Positions 40,383 through 49,545 are shown, numbered from the stretch's first letter. The stretch is 64,000 nt of DNA from an uncultured Eubacteriales bacterium (GCA_900317905.1 ONIN01000005.1:1-64000), one strand, 5' to 3'. Program-made: numbers and translations. Notes: a model not told the origin generated them from the sequence alone.

Positions 40383-40996
40383 TGTGCCGCCTCCATTTCG
40401 CAGAAGGCCCGCAGGATGTTCAGACCCACTTCGCCGCTCTTTTCCGGGTGAAACTGGCAGCCCATGACGTTCCCGTCGGCCACGGCGGCGGTGACGTCGG
40501 TGCCGTACTCCGCGGTGGCGATGGTGTTCGCGCCGGGCTTGGCGTAAAAGCTGTGGACGAAGTAGACGCAGTCGCCTTCTTTCACATATTTCAGCAGCGG
40601 GTGGGGCCGCGTGATGTTCAGCGCGTTCCATCCGATGTGCGGCACCTTGAGATCCGAAGGAATGTCCGGGGTCAGATCCTCGATGCTGCCTTTCAAAAGG
40701 CCGAGACCCGCGTGCTCGCCGTATTCCATGCTTTTTTCAAACAAAAGCTGCATGCCGAGGCAGATGCCTAAAAGAGGCTTGCCTGCCTTGGCTTCGGCAA
40801 TCACCACCTCCGCCAGACCGGAGTCCCGCAGCTTTTTGGTGGCGTCCTCAAAGGCGCCCACGCCGGGAAGGAGGATCTTGTCTGCCGTGCGCAGCACCGC
40901 CGCGTCGCCGGAGACCACCGCCTCGGCGCCGATGCGGTTTAAGGAGCTTTTCAGGCTGAACAGATTGCCCACGCCGTAGTCCACAATGGCGATCAT
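40379..40996 (-). CDS. hisH: imidazole glycerol phosphate synthase, glutamine amidotransferase subunit
   Basis: Encodes 205 residues of a class I glutaminase. [19 protein letters not shown] opens it, [11 protein letters not shown] is near 43, and the nucleophile elbow is [11 protein letters not shown] (Cys near 79). PHIGWN and YFVHSFYA follow, then the catalytic His/Glu in CQFHPEKSG near 185. It supplies ammonia to HisF. It overlaps hisB by four bases and hisA by four. Confidence 0.97.
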   Translation of the reverse strand: MIAIVDYGVGNLFSLKSSLNRIGAEAVVSGDAAVLRTADKILLPGVGAFEDATKKLRDSGLAEVVIAEAKAGKPLLGICLGMQLLFEKSMEYGEHAGLGLLKGSIEDLTPDIPSDLKVPHIGWNALNITRPHPLLKYVKEGDCVYFVHSFYAKPGANTIATAEYGTDVTAAVADGNVMGCQFHPEKSGEVGLNILRAFCEMEAAQ

Positions 40997-41583
40997 TCCA
41001 ATACTCCCTTCGTGGAGGGCACCGCGTCGGCGCAGTCGGGGTCGATGCTGACGGCGGCGCGCAATGCTCTTGCCAATGCCTTAAATGCGCCCTCGATGAT
41101 GTGGTGGGAATTGGTGCCGTCCAGCTGCTTCAGGTGCAGATTCAACCCGGCCTCCCGGGTGAAGCCCTGCATGAACTCTTCCACCAGCTCGGTGTCGAAG
41201 GTGCCGACTTTCTCTGTGGGGACCTGCAGACCGTACCGAAGGCAGCTGCGGCCCGACAAATCCACGGCGCAGAGGATCAGCGCCTCGTCCATGGGGAGGA
41301 TGATGTGGCCGTAGCGGCGGATGCCCTTTTTGTCGCCCAGCGCCTGCTTGAAGGCCTGACCCAGGGCGATTCCGATGTCCTCCACGCTGTGGTGGTCGTC
41401 CACAAAGGTGTCGCCGGCGCAGGCTACGGTGAGATCGAATCTGCCGTGGCTGGCGAAGAGATTCAGCATGTGGTCGAGAAAGCCCACGCCGGTGTGGATG
41501 TCGGCGCTGCCGGTGCCGTCCAGATTCAGCATCAGGGCGATCTTCGTCTCCGCCGTGCGGCGGCCAATGTTGGCAGTTCTCAT
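40993..41583 (-). CDS. hisB: imidazoleglycerol-phosphate dehydratase
   Basis: Encodes 196 residues, the monofunctional form without phosphatase domain. [15 protein letters not shown] is followed by the manganese-binding [18 protein letters not shown] (near 37) and [17 protein letters not shown] (near 65), then the repeat motif [20 protein letters not shown] near 163. The start at 41583 has GGAGG 7 bp upstream and overlaps the hisC stop. The missing phosphatase activity is covered by the PHP protein at 37412. Confidence 0.97.
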   Translation of the reverse strand: MRTANIGRRTAETKIALMLNLDGTGSADIHTGVGFLDHMLNLFASHGRFDLTVACAGDTFVDDHHSVEDIGIALGQAFKQALGDKKGIRRYGHIILPMDEALILCAVDLSGRSCLRYGLQVPTEKVGTFDTELVEEFMQGFTREAGLNLHLKQLDGTNSHHIIEGAFKALARALRAAVSIDPDCADAVPSTKGVLE

Positions 41584-42644
41584 TTTGATTCCTCCATCAT
41601 CTTGTCGATTGCGTGCAGCAGCGCCTGCATCTGCTCCAGGGTGCCGATGGTGATCCGGCACCAGGGGGAGATCCGCGGTTTATTCCAATGACGGATCAGA
41701 ACGCCGCGCTGCTTGAGCCCCAGGTAGAGTTCCTCCCCGGAGCAGAAGGGCGGCTTCACGAAGATGAAATTCGCCGCCGAGGGCAAAATCTCAAAATCTC
41801 TGGCCCGCAGAGCGCTCATGGTGAAGGCCCGGTTGGCCGCGATGGTCTTGGCGTTTTTCTGATAGTAGTTATCCGCCTCAATGGCAGCCTTGCCGCAGGC
41901 GGCGGTCATGCGGTTGACGTTGTAGGGGTTGGTGGAATATTTGATGGTGTTCAGATCCCGGATCAGATCCGCAGCGCCGATGCCGTAGCCCAGCCGGCCG
42001 CCTGCAAGGGACCGGGATTTGGAAAAAGTCTGGGTCACCAGAAGGTTGTCGTATTTTTGAATCAGCGGGATGCAGCTAACGCCGCCGAAGTCGATGTAGG
42101 CCTCGTCGATGATCACCACGTGGTCTGGATTGGATTTGACGATCTGTTCGATCTGATCGACGCTGAGCAGCAGTCCGGTGGGGGCGTTGGGATTGGCAAT
42201 CACCACGTTGGCGTCCACATGGCAGTAGTCCTCCACGCCGATGGTGAAGTCCTCTTTTAAGGGGATCTCCCGGTAGGGGACGTGGTTCACCTCCGCGAAC
42301 ACCGGGTAGAAGCCGTAGCTGATGTCCGGGAACACGAAGGGGTGTTCTTCATCTCCAAAGGCCATGAAGGCGAAGTTCAAAATCTCGTCGGAGCCGTTCA
42401 CCATCAGGACGTTTTCGGGCCCCACGCCATAGCGCTCCGCCACCGCCCGGGTGACGTTGGTGCTCTCGGGGTCGGAGTAGAGCTGGAGTCTGCCCGCTTC
42501 TTCGGTTGCCGCCTTGACCACTTCCGGTGCGGGCGGGAAGGGGCTTTCGTTGGTGTTCAGCTTCACATACTGCTGATCTCTCGGCTGCTCTCCCGGTGTA
42601 TATGCCTCCAGGGAGGCGTATTTTTTACTGAAGAATTTGCTCAT
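41580..42644 (-). CDS. hisC: histidinol-phosphate aminotransferase
   Basis: Encodes 354 residues, fold-type I PLP enzyme. [13 protein letters not shown] near 28, [12 protein letters not shown] near 82, the cofactor-binding NPNAPTG and DEAYIDFGG near 175, and the Schiff-base lysine in [18 protein letters not shown] near 215 are conserved; R in IRHWNKPR closes the active site. It converts imidazole acetol phosphate to histidinol phosphate. It is 15 bp after hisD and overlaps hisB. Confidence 0.96.
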   Translation of the reverse strand: MSKFFSKKYASLEAYTPGEQPRDQQYVKLNTNESPFPPAPEVVKAATEEAGRLQLYSDPESTNVTRAVAERYGVGPENVLMVNGSDEILNFAFMAFGDEEHPFVFPDISYGFYPVFAEVNHVPYREIPLKEDFTIGVEDYCHVDANVVIANPNAPTGLLLSVDQIEQIVKSNPDHVVIIDEAYIDFGGVSCIPLIQKYDNLLVTQTFSKSRSLAGGRLGYGIGAADLIRDLNTIKYSTNPYNVNRMTAACGKAAIEADNYYQKNAKTIAANRAFTMSALRARDFEILPSAANFIFVKPPFCSGEELYLGLKQRGVLIRHWNKPRISPWCRITIGTLEQMQALLHAIDKMMEESK

Positions 42645-42659
42645 ATGCAGTACCTTGTC

Positions 42660-43943
42660 TCAGGTTTCGTCGGGGTGGAATCGAATGTTCACGCTTCTGG
42701 CGTGGCCGTGGAGGCCCTCCTCCTCGGCGAAGAGCATGATGGCGTCCTTGACGTTCTCCAGCGCCTCGGCGGAGTAGTAGGTGTACTGGCTCTTCTTCAC
42801 GAAGTCGTCCACACTCAGGGGGCTGCCGAACTTGGCGGTGCCGGTGGTGGGGAGGGTGTGGTTCGGCCCGGCGAGATAGTCGCCCAGCGCCTCCGGGGCG
42901 TTTTTGCCGAGGAAGATGCTGCCGGCGTTCTGCACCTTGCCCAGCCAGGCGAAGGGGTCGTCCACCGCGATCTCCAGATGCTCGGGGGCGATCTCGTTGG
43001 CGCAGGCCATGGCGTCCTCCAGATTTTTTGCCACCACGATCTTGCCGTTGTTGTCGATGCTGGCTCTGGCAATGTCGTATCTGGGCAGCAGCGGCAGCTG
43101 GCGCTCCAGCTCCTGCTGCACCTGTTCGGCAAGCGCGCGGGAATCCGTCACCAGCACGCTGGTGGCCATCACGTCGTGCTCCGCCTGGGCCAGCATGTCG
43201 GCGGCAAGGACGGCGGGGTCGTTGGTGTCATCCGCCACGATCAGCACCTCGCTGGGGCCGGCGATGGTGTCGATGGCCACCTTGCCGAAGCACTGCTTTT
43301 TCGCCTCCGCCACATAGGCGTTGCCGGGGCCGACGATCTTGTCCACGGCGGGGACGCTCTCGGTTCCGTAGGCCAGTGCCGCCACGGCCTGGGCGCCGCC
43401 GATCTTATAGATCCGATCCACACCCGCGATCTTCGCCGCGGCGAGGATGGCGGGGTCCACTTTCCCGTCCTTCCCCGGCGGCGTCACGATCACCAGCAGA
43501 CCGCAGCCCGCCAGCTTCGCGGGGACGCAGTTCATCAAAAGGGAGGAGGGATAGGCCGCCGTACCGTTGGGGACGTAGAGTCCCACCCGGGCGATGGGCG
43601 TCACCTTCTGCCCCAGCACTACGCCGTCGGGTCTGGTCATGACGAAGCCGGGGCGGATCTGGTTGCGGTGATACTCCGCGATGTTGTCGTGGGCCAGCTG
43701 CAGCACGTCCAGATATTCTTTGCTCACGCTCTGTACGGCCTCGTCGATCTCTTCTTCCGAGACCAACAGGCTCCGGAGCTTCGCGCCGTCGAATTTCTCC
43801 GTGAGACGATAGAGGGCCTCGTCGCCGTTCTGCTTCACGTCGTCGATGATCTCCGTGACTACCGAAGCCACGTCCTGGATCAGCGGGCTGCGGATGAACA
43901 GCGTCTCGTTCGGCACCTCGCCGTAGTTGAAAATGCGAATCAT
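42660..43943 (-). CDS. hisD: histidinol dehydrogenase
   Basis: Encodes 427 residues of the NAD- and zinc-dependent enzyme for the last two steps. RVGLYVPNGTAAYPSSLLMN near 126, VDKIVGPGNAYVAEAKK near 207, IAGPSEVLIVAD near 236, the Zn-ligand region LLAQAEHDVMATSVLV near 262 and NHTLPTTGTAKF near 360 are intact. AAGGAG lies upstream of the ATG; it is 21 bp beyond hisG. Confidence 0.98.
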   Translation of the reverse strand: MIRIFNYGEVPNETLFIRSPLIQDVASVVTEIIDDVKQNGDEALYRLTEKFDGAKLRSLLVSEEEIDEAVQSVSKEYLDVLQLAHDNIAEYHRNQIRPGFVMTRPDGVVLGQKVTPIARVGLYVPNGTAAYPSSLLMNCVPAKLAGCGLLVIVTPPGKDGKVDPAILAAAKIAGVDRIYKIGGAQAVAALAYGTESVPAVDKIVGPGNAYVAEAKKQCFGKVAIDTIAGPSEVLIVADDTNDPAVLAADMLAQAEHDVMATSVLVTDSRALAEQVQQELERQLPLLPRYDIARASIDNNGKIVVAKNLEDAMACANEIAPEHLEIAVDDPFAWLGKVQNAGSIFLGKNAPEALGDYLAGPNHTLPTTGTAKFGSPLSVDDFVKKSQYTYYSAEALENVKDAIMLFAEEEGLHGHARSVNIRFHPDET

Positions 43944-43964
43944 AAGGATGCTCCTTAACTCAGT

Positions 43965-44582
43965 TTACACTAGCGCCACCAGCTTCTCCGCCATGGTGCG
44001 GATCTCCTGATACTGAAATTTGTAGCTGGCCGTGTTGGCGATGAAGCGCGCGCTGATGGGGAAGATCTCCTGCAGCGGCGCAAGGTTGTTTTCCAGAAGG
44101 GTCGCGCCGGTTTCCACGATGTCCACGATCACGTCGGACAGGCCAAGAATCGGGGCGATCTCGATGGAGCCGTTGAGCTTGATGATGCTGATGTCCCGGC
44201 CCCGGGCGCTGTAATAGGTCTTGGCGATGTGGGGGAATTTGGTGGCCACTCTGAGGGTGCGGCTCTGGTCGTCCCGGAAATCCGCCGGGCCCGCCACGCA
44301 CATCCGGCACTTGCCGATGTTCAGATCCAGCAGCTCGTAGACCTCGGGCTCATACTCCAGCAAAATATCCTTTCCGGCGATGCCCACGTCGGCCACGCCG
44401 CGCTCCACGTAGATCGGCACGTCCGAGGGCTTGGCCCAGAAGTAGCGGACGCCGGTCTCGGGATTTTCGAAGGTGAGCTTCCGGTTGGGCTCCAGCAGGG
44501 AGGGGCACTCGTATCCGGCCTCGGCCATGATGCTGTAGGCCTTCTCGCCGAGCCTGCCTTTGGGAAGGGCGACGTTCAGCAT
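43965..44582 (-). CDS. hisG: ATP phosphoribosyltransferase catalytic subunit (short form)
   Basis: Encodes 205 residues, the short HisG that requires HisZ and lacks the C-terminal regulatory domain. ALPKGRLGEKA opens it, R-x-x-D-V-P-I-Y-V-E near 52, GIAGKDIL near 68, VATKFPHIAKTYY near 112 and the PRPP loop DVIVDIVETGATLLENNL near 150 are visible. It commits ATP and PRPP to histidine synthesis. The GGGAGGTG site lies inside hisZ, whose stop it overlaps by seven bases. Confidence 0.97.
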   Translation of the reverse strand: MLNVALPKGRLGEKAYSIMAEAGYECPSLLEPNRKLTFENPETGVRYFWAKPSDVPIYVERGVADVGIAGKDILLEYEPEVYELLDLNIGKCRMCVAGPADFRDDQSRTLRVATKFPHIAKTYYSARGRDISIIKLNGSIEIAPILGLSDVIVDIVETGATLLENNLAPLQEIFPISARFIANTASYKFQYQEIRTMAEKLVALV

Positions 44583-45661
44583 ACCTTCACCTCCCCGTTT
44601 TCCGCTTTCAGGATCTGCCGGAAGCGCAGCTGCTCCGGCTGTTCTCTCTGCACCCGGACGGTCTTGCTGTCCTGTCTGTAAGCTTCGGCGGTTTTGGCGG
44701 CCAGGGCTGCGTCTGCGTCGGATGGGCAGAGAATCAGCACATCGGCGTCAAATTCGGCACCCGCCTGCTCCACCCGCTCCAGACGATCCAGATACACCGC
44801 GAAGCCGATGGCGCCGCCGGACTTGCCCATCCGCTGCAGCAGGCGGTCGTACCGCCCGCCGGAGAGCACGCCCTGGGCGGCACCCTCCACAAAGCCGCGG
44901 AACACCACGTCGTCGTAATAGTCCACGTCGTTCACGACCGAGAAGTCCAGATTCACGAAGTCGAGACCGTAGATCTCCAGTTGCCGGTTCAGCATTTCCA
45001 GCTGCGCCAGGGCGTTCCGACTCTTTTGGGGCAGGGGGATGATCCGTGCTTTTTCCAGCGTATCGCCCAGGGGACCGTAGAGGGACACCAAGGCGGTCAA
45101 AACCTCCGCCAGACTTTCATCGGGGCAGAGCTGCTTCAAGGCCGGGGTGTTCTTTGCGGCCACGGCGGCGAAGATGGCGGCGCGCTGCTCATCGGTCATC
45201 ACGCGGCCCTCCAGCACTCCGGAGACCACGCCCAGATGGGACACATCCAGGATGCATTGGCTGCTGATGGCCTCCAGGCTCCGGGCGGCCAGCATGACCA
45301 CCTCTCCCACGGAATAGGCGTCCAGCTCGCCGATGCACTCCAGGCCCATCTGCGGGATTTCTTTAAAACCCTCGCCCCGGCGCTGCTCGCGGTAGACGTT
45401 CTCATGATAAAAAACCTTCCGCATCTCGTCACCGAGGGTGTCCTTCACGATGGAGAGGGTCACGTCCGGCTTCATGGCCATGAGCCTGCCATCGGTGTCG
45501 GTAAAGGTCAGGATCTGTTCACTCTCCAGAAAGCGCTTATACTCGGCGTAGAGGTCGTAGCGCTCGAACTTCTGCACCTTGAAGGGGGCATAGCCGTAGC
45601 CGCCGTAGAGCTGCCGGAGCTGCGCCGCAGTCCGTTCAGGGGTACGCATGCGCTCGCTCAT
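44576..45661 (-). CDS. hisZ: ATP phosphoribosyltransferase regulatory subunit
   Basis: Encodes 361 residues resembling the catalytic core of histidyl-tRNA synthetase without its anticodon domain. LTFTDTDGRLMAMKPDVTLS near 53, the motif-2-like YHENVYREQRRGEGFKEIPQ near 87, and GVLSGGRYDRLLQRMG with AIGFAVYLDRLE near 285 are present. It forms the hetero-octamer with short HisG and carries the histidine feedback site. The ATG at 45661 overlaps the yerC stop; longer frames upstream belong to yerC. Confidence 0.95.
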   Translation of the reverse strand: MSERMRTPERTAAQLRQLYGGYGYAPFKVQKFERYDLYAEYKRFLESEQILTFTDTDGRLMAMKPDVTLSIVKDTLGDEMRKVFYHENVYREQRRGEGFKEIPQMGLECIGELDAYSVGEVVMLAARSLEAISSQCILDVSHLGVVSGVLEGRVMTDEQRAAIFAAVAAKNTPALKQLCPDESLAEVLTALVSLYGPLGDTLEKARIIPLPQKSRNALAQLEMLNRQLEIYGLDFVNLDFSVVNDVDYYDDVVFRGFVEGAAQGVLSGGRYDRLLQRMGKSGGAIGFAVYLDRLERVEQAGAEFDADVLILCPSDADAALAAKTAEAYRQDSKTVRVQREQPEQLRFRQILKAENGEVKVC

Positions 45662-45957
45662 TGTCCGTCCTCCAGCTTCGGCAGCCGCTGCAGCATCATC
45701 TGGTAGCCGCCAGCGCCGTATTCCAGACACCGGTTCACTCTGCTCACGGTGGCGCTGCTGGCGCCGGTGTGGTCCACGGTGGAGAGATAGCTCTCGCCCT
45801 GCTCCAGCCGTCTTGCAATCTCCAGCCGCTGGGCCATGGCGCACAGCTCCTTGACCGTGCACAGATCCTCCAGATACTTCCGGCACTCAGCGACGTTTTC
45901 CAGTTTCAAAATCGATTCAAACAGCGCATCCATCTGCGCGTTCTGCGGTAAAGCCAT
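45658..45957 (-). CDS. YerC/YecD family TrpR-like regulator at the head of the his operon
   Basis: Encodes 99 residues. DLCTVKELCAMAQRLEIARR carries the first TrpR-like helices, and HTGASSATVSRVNRCLEYG is the helix-turn-helix recognition part. TrpR-family proteins bind operators as dimers, often with an amino acid. Being the first gene of the complete his operon, with a stop overlapping hisZ, it is the likely autogenous histidine-responsive repressor (a HisR role has been proposed for this family in Firmicutes; I rely on memory). AAGGAGGT precedes the ATG. A paralogue lies at 60999. Confidence 0.9.
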   Translation of the reverse strand: MALPQNAQMDALFESILKLENVAECRKYLEDLCTVKELCAMAQRLEIARRLEQGESYLSTVDHTGASSATVSRVNRCLEYGAGGYQMMLQRLPKLEDGQ

Positions 45958-45992
45958 GGCTATACCTCCTTATATAACTAAAGCACTTTCTA

Positions 45993-46021
45993 ATATTAAC
46001 ACGATAGCGCGCTAAAGTCAA
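45993..46021 (-). promoter_or_regulatory. his operon promoter
   Basis: TTGACT, 17 bp, TAATAT on the minus strand, about 36 bp before the yerC ATG. No T-box or leader peptide fits in the short leader. Confidence 0.82.
46005..46014. promoter_or_regulatory. candidate YerC operator
   Basis: A perfect palindrome TAGCGCGCTA inside the promoter spacer, next to the -35. CTTTAG recurs further downstream (near 45980), giving two related half-sites. Confidence 0.5.
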
Positions 46022-46051
46022 TGGCAAAAGCCCGGAATTTGTGGTTTTTTC

Positions 46052-46080
46052 TTGCATTTTTTTATGGAGAATGATATACT
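46052..46080 (+). promoter_or_regulatory. sigma-A promoter of tyrS
   Basis: TTGCAT, 17 bp, TATACT. The ATG is 30 bp beyond, so there is no room for a T-box leader. Confidence 0.82.
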
Positions 46081-46110
46081 AATCAAACCTGTAATGGAGG
46101 ATGATTTACT

Positions 46111-47328
46111 ATGGGAATTTATGAGGAACTGCAGGCCAGAGGTCTGATCGCCCAGGTGACCAATGAGGAAGAGATCCGCGAGATGGTCAACACCGGCAAG
46201 GCCCGGTTCTATATCGGCTTCGACTGCACGGCGGACAGTCTCACCGCCGGCCACTTCATGGCTTTGACGCTGATGAAGCGTCTTCAGCAGGCGGGCAACC
46301 AGCCCATCGCCCTGATCGGCGGCGGCACCACCATGATCGGTGACCCCTCTGGCCGCACCGACATGCGCAAGATGCTCACCCGTGAAGACATCGACCACAA
46401 CGCCGAGTGCTTCCGCAAGCAGATGGAGCGGTTCATCGAGTTCGGCGAGGGCAAGGCCATCATGGTCAACAACGCCGACTGGCTGCTGGATCTGAATTAT
46501 GTAAACCTTCTGCGGGAAGTGGGCGCCTGCTTCAGCGTGAACAACATGCTCCGCGCCGAGTGCTACAAGCAGCGCATGGAGAAGGGCCTGAGCTTCTTTG
46601 AGTTCAACTACATGATCATGCAGAGCTACGATTTCTACTACCTGTTCCAGCACTACGACTGCAACATGCAGTTCGGCGGCGATGACCAGTGGTCCAACAT
46701 GCTGGGCGGCACCGAGCTGATCCGCAAGAAGCTGGGCAAGGACGCCCACGCCATGACCATCACCCTGCTGACCGACTCCCAGGGCAAGAAGATGGGCAAG
46801 ACCGCCGGCAACGCCGTGTGGCTGGATCCCAACAAGACCAGCCCCTTCGAGTTCTTCCAGTACTGGCGCAACGTGGACGACGCCGACGTGATGAAGTGCA
46901 TCAAGATGCTCACCTTCCTCTCCCTCGACGAGATCGCAGAGATGGAACAGTGGGACGACAGCCGCATCAACGAGAAGAAAGAGATCCTGGCCTACGAGCT
47001 GACCAAACTGGTGCACGGCGCCGAAGAGGCCGACAAGGCCAAGGACGCCAGCCACGCGCTGTTCTCCGGTGCCGGTGATGACAGCACCATGCCCACCACG
47101 GAGCTGGCCGATGTGGCCGACGACGGCATGGGCATCATCGACCTGATGATCGCCTGCGGTCTGGCCGCCAGCCGCGGCGAGGCCCGCCGCCTGATCCAGC
47201 AGGGCGGCGTGCAGGTGGACGGCGAGAAGGTCGCCGACATCGACTTCCGCGTCTCCAGGGACGCTCTGGTGAACGGCGTCAAGATCCGCAAGGGCAAGAA
47301 AGTCTTCCACAAGGCCATTGCCAAGTAA
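46111..47328 (+). CDS. tyrS: tyrosyl-tRNA synthetase
   Basis: Encodes 405 residues, class Ic synthetase charging tRNA-Tyr (one such tRNA is at 6887). The HIGH-like motif is TAGHFMAL near 48, tyrosine-binding YMIMQSYDFYYLF near 170 and QFGGDDQWSNMLGG near 190, and the KMSKS-like motif is KKMGKTAGNAVWLD near 230. The C-terminal S4 RNA-binding domain begins near 340 (ASRGEARRLIQQGGVQVDGE). GGAGG precedes the ATG. It diverges from the his operon, and their promoters are about 30 bp apart. Confidence 0.97.
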   Translation: MGIYEELQARGLIAQVTNEEEIREMVNTGKARFYIGFDCTADSLTAGHFMALTLMKRLQQAGNQPIALIGGGTTMIGDPSGRTDMRKMLTREDIDHNAECFRKQMERFIEFGEGKAIMVNNADWLLDLNYVNLLREVGACFSVNNMLRAECYKQRMEKGLSFFEFNYMIMQSYDFYYLFQHYDCNMQFGGDDQWSNMLGGTELIRKKLGKDAHAMTITLLTDSQGKKMGKTAGNAVWLDPNKTSPFEFFQYWRNVDDADVMKCIKMLTFLSLDEIAEMEQWDDSRINEKKEILAYELTKLVHGAEEADKAKDASHALFSGAGDDSTMPTTELADVADDGMGIIDLMIACGLAASRGEARRLIQQGGVQVDGEKVADIDFRVSRDALVNGVKIRKGKKVFHKAIAK

Positions 47329-47344
47329 GAGAATCCATAAAAGT

Positions 47345-47381
47345 ACCCGGGCTGCCGCCAAAGCAGTCCGGGTGAGTTTTT
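47345..47381 (+). terminator. terminator of tyrS
   Basis: ACCCGGGCTGC / GCAGTCCGGGT arms followed by GAGTTTTTGTTTT. It abuts the end of the convergent TIM-barrel gene. Confidence 0.8.
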
Positions 47382-47384
47382 GTT

Positions 47385-48164
47385 TTACGGGTGCGCTTCG
47401 CCCTTTCGGTAGGCGGCCATGATCTCCTTAAAGACCTCGCCGGGGGAGGGCGGCGTCCAAACGATGGCGTTGGCGCCGGCAGCGATGGTCTGCTCCAGGC
47501 TCTCGTCCGTGGGGCCGCCGGTGGCGATGATGGGCAGCTCCGGAAATTGCTTCCGGATCGCGGCCACCACCTCCGGCGTCTGGGAGCCTGCAGCCACGTT
47601 GATGATGGCGGCGCCGCTCTTCACGCGCTCGTCGATCCCCTCGGCGGAGACTGCGGTGACGATGATCGGGATGTCGATGGTGTCCGCCAGCTCGTGGATC
47701 ACCTCATTCTTCGTGGGGGAGTTCACCACCACGCCGCTGGCGCCCTGCATCTCCGCAAAGGTGGCGAGATTCACCACCCGCTTGCCCTGGGTCAGACCGC
47801 CGCCGACCCCGGCGAAGATGGGGATATCCGCCGAGTGGACCAGCGCCTCGGTGATGATCTGCTGGGGCGTATAGGGATAGACCGCCAGCACCGCGTCGGC
47901 GTCCACGTTGCGGATGGTGGCGATATCGGTGGTGAAAACCAGAGAGCGGATCCTTCTTCCGAAGATCACGATGCCGCTGCATTTTTGGATCTGGGTCGGC
48001 ACGCGCAGAGCGAAGCTGCGGAGCTTGCCGTTGATCTGCGGCGGCTGTACCTCCCGTTCCTCGGCTTCGAGAATGTTGAGCGCAGCCTCGTGGGTCTCCT
48101 GGATCTTCCTGCGGCGCTCCTTGAGGCGATCTCTGAGCAGGGATCGTTCTTCTTTTCGTTCCAT
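47385..48164 (-). CDS. TIM-barrel protein of unknown function
   Basis: Encodes 259 residues. After a charged, possibly coiled-coil N-terminus of ~40 residues (LLRDRLKERRRKIQETHEAA), the remainder reads as a (beta/alpha)8 barrel with glycine-rich strand ends: IPIFAGVGGGLTQGKR near 115, GVVVNSPTK near 140, IIVTAVSAEGIDERVKSGAA near 165, INVAAG, and PIIATGGPTDES near 215. The C-terminal G-G-P/G-A-N-A pattern is like a phosphate-binding barrel (IGPS, NanE or IMPDH-like). I do not recognise a catalytic set. AAGGAGG lies 6 bp upstream of the ATG. It is convergent with tyrS and divergent from pepT. Confidence 0.7.
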   Translation of the reverse strand: MERKEERSLLRDRLKERRRKIQETHEAALNILEAEEREVQPPQINGKLRSFALRVPTQIQKCSGIVIFGRRIRSLVFTTDIATIRNVDADAVLAVYPYTPQQIITEALVHSADIPIFAGVGGGLTQGKRVVNLATFAEMQGASGVVVNSPTKNEVIHELADTIDIPIIVTAVSAEGIDERVKSGAAIINVAAGSQTPEVVAAIRKQFPELPIIATGGPTDESLEQTIAAGANAIVWTPPSPGEVFKEIMAAYRKGEAHP

Positions 48165-48266
48165 CGTGTGCCTCCTTGCTTTTTTAACAGATACTACCAT
48201 AGAATGTTTAAAAGACTATGAACTGTGAGAAAACTTTTGGCACCAAAATCCCTCGTCTGTAACAGC

Positions 48267-48295
48267 TTGCAAAAGCATGGCCCAAAGACTATAAT
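48267..48295 (+). promoter_or_regulatory. sigma-A promoter of pepT
   Basis: TTGCAA, 17 bp, TATAAT, 32 bp before the ATG. Confidence 0.85.
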
Positions 48296-48327
48296 GACAG
48301 CAGAGAAAAAGATACGGAGGTATACCT

Positions 48328-49545
48328 ATGCAAGCATATGAACGACTCATCACCTACGCGAAGGTCTCCACCGGCAGCGCGGAGGACGCTTCCACCACCC
48401 CCAGTACCCAGCGGCAGTTCGATCTGGCGAATCTGCTTTCCGACGAGCTGAAGCAGCTGGGCGCACAGGACGTGTTCGTGGACGAGCACTGCTACGTCTA
48501 CGCGAAGATCCCAGCCACCAAAGGGCTGGAGGACAAGACCCCTGTGGGCTTTCTGGCCCATGTGGACACCATCCCGGATTTCAGCGGTGAGAACGTGCAG
48601 CCCCGTGTGATCGAGAACTACGACGGCGGCGACATCGTCCTGGGCGACAGCGGCCGCGTCCTGCGCCCGGCGGTTTTTCCGCATCTGCATCAGATGGTGG
48701 GCAAGACTTTGGTGGTCACCGACGGCACCACCGTCCTCGGCGCCGACGATAAGGCCGGCGTGGCGGAGATTATGACCATGGCCGAGCGGCTGCTCGCTTC
48801 CGACGTGCCCCACGGCACGGTGTGCATCGGCTTCTGCCCCGACGAGGAGATCGGCCACGGCGCGGAGCTGATGGATCTGGACCGCCTCGGCGCGGAGCTG
48901 GCCTACACCCTGGACGGCGGCGGCCTGGGCGAGATCGAATATGAGAACTTCAACGCCGCCGGGGCGGAGCTCGTGTTCCACGGCTTCAACGTGCACCCCG
49001 GCTCTTCGAAAGATACCATGATCAACGCCTCTCTGGTGGCCATGGAGTTCAATTCCATGCTGCCGAACGGCGACACTCCCAGAGATACGGAAGGCTATGA
49101 GGGCTTCTTCCATCTGACGGATATGGAGGGCGACGTGGAGACCGCCAAGACCCGCTACATCATCCGCGACCACGACGCCGGGAAGTATGCCGCCCGCTGC
49201 AGCACCATGGAGCACATCGCAAAGCTCCTGAACGCCAAGTACGGCGAGGGCACCGTGGAGCTCACCATCAAGGAGCAGTACCGCAACATGATCGAGCAGA
49301 TCCGTGAGCGGTTCGAAGTGGTGGAGAAGGCCACAAAGGCTGCTGAGCGCTGTGGTCTCGAGGCGAAGCCTGTACCCATCCGCGGCGGTACCGACGGGGC
49401 TGCGCTGTCCTTCCGAGGCTTGCCCTGCCCGAATCTGCCCACCGCCAGCTACGGCCACCACGGTCCCTATGAGCACGCCGTGGCCGAGGACATGGAGCGC
49501 ATGGTGGACTGGTGCCTCGCCATCGTGGAGGAGTTTGCGAAGTAA
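48328..49545 (+). CDS. pepT: peptidase T (tripeptide aminopeptidase)
   Basis: Encodes 405 residues, M20 family dizinc enzyme that removes the N-terminal residue of tripeptides in the cytoplasm. The metal sites are FLAHVDTIPDFSG (His, Asp near 77), VLGADDKAGVAEIM (bridging Asp near 140), CPDEEIGHGAE (catalytic Glu near 173), YTLDGGGLGEIEYENFNAA (Asp near 196) and the C-terminal ASYGHHGPYEH (His near 380). The lid domain with FHGFNVHPGSSKD and IRGGTDGA is intact. A capA-like gene follows after 42 bp and may be co-transcribed. Confidence 0.96.
   Translation: MQAYERLITYAKVSTGSAEDASTTPSTQRQFDLANLLSDELKQLGAQDVFVDEHCYVYAKIPATKGLEDKTPVGFLAHVDTIPDFSGENVQPRVIENYDGGDIVLGDSGRVLRPAVFPHLHQMVGKTLVVTDGTTVLGADDKAGVAEIMTMAERLLASDVPHGTVCIGFCPDEEIGHGAELMDLDRLGAELAYTLDGGGLGEIEYENFNAAGAELVFHGFNVHPGSSKDTMINASLVAMEFNSMLPNGDTPRDTEGYEGFFHLTDMEGDVETAKTRYIIRDHDAGKYAARCSTMEHIAKLLNAKYGEGTVELTIKEQYRNMIEQIRERFEVVEKATKAAERCGLEAKPVPIRGGTDGAALSFRGLPCPNLPTASYGHHGPYEHAVAEDMERMVDWCLAIVEEFAK

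Noticed and set aside
38271-40451. A 726-codon plus-strand frame across hisIE, hisF and hisA
   Set aside because: Three conserved enzymes lie on the opposite strand in perfect order; the frame is a codon-bias shadow.
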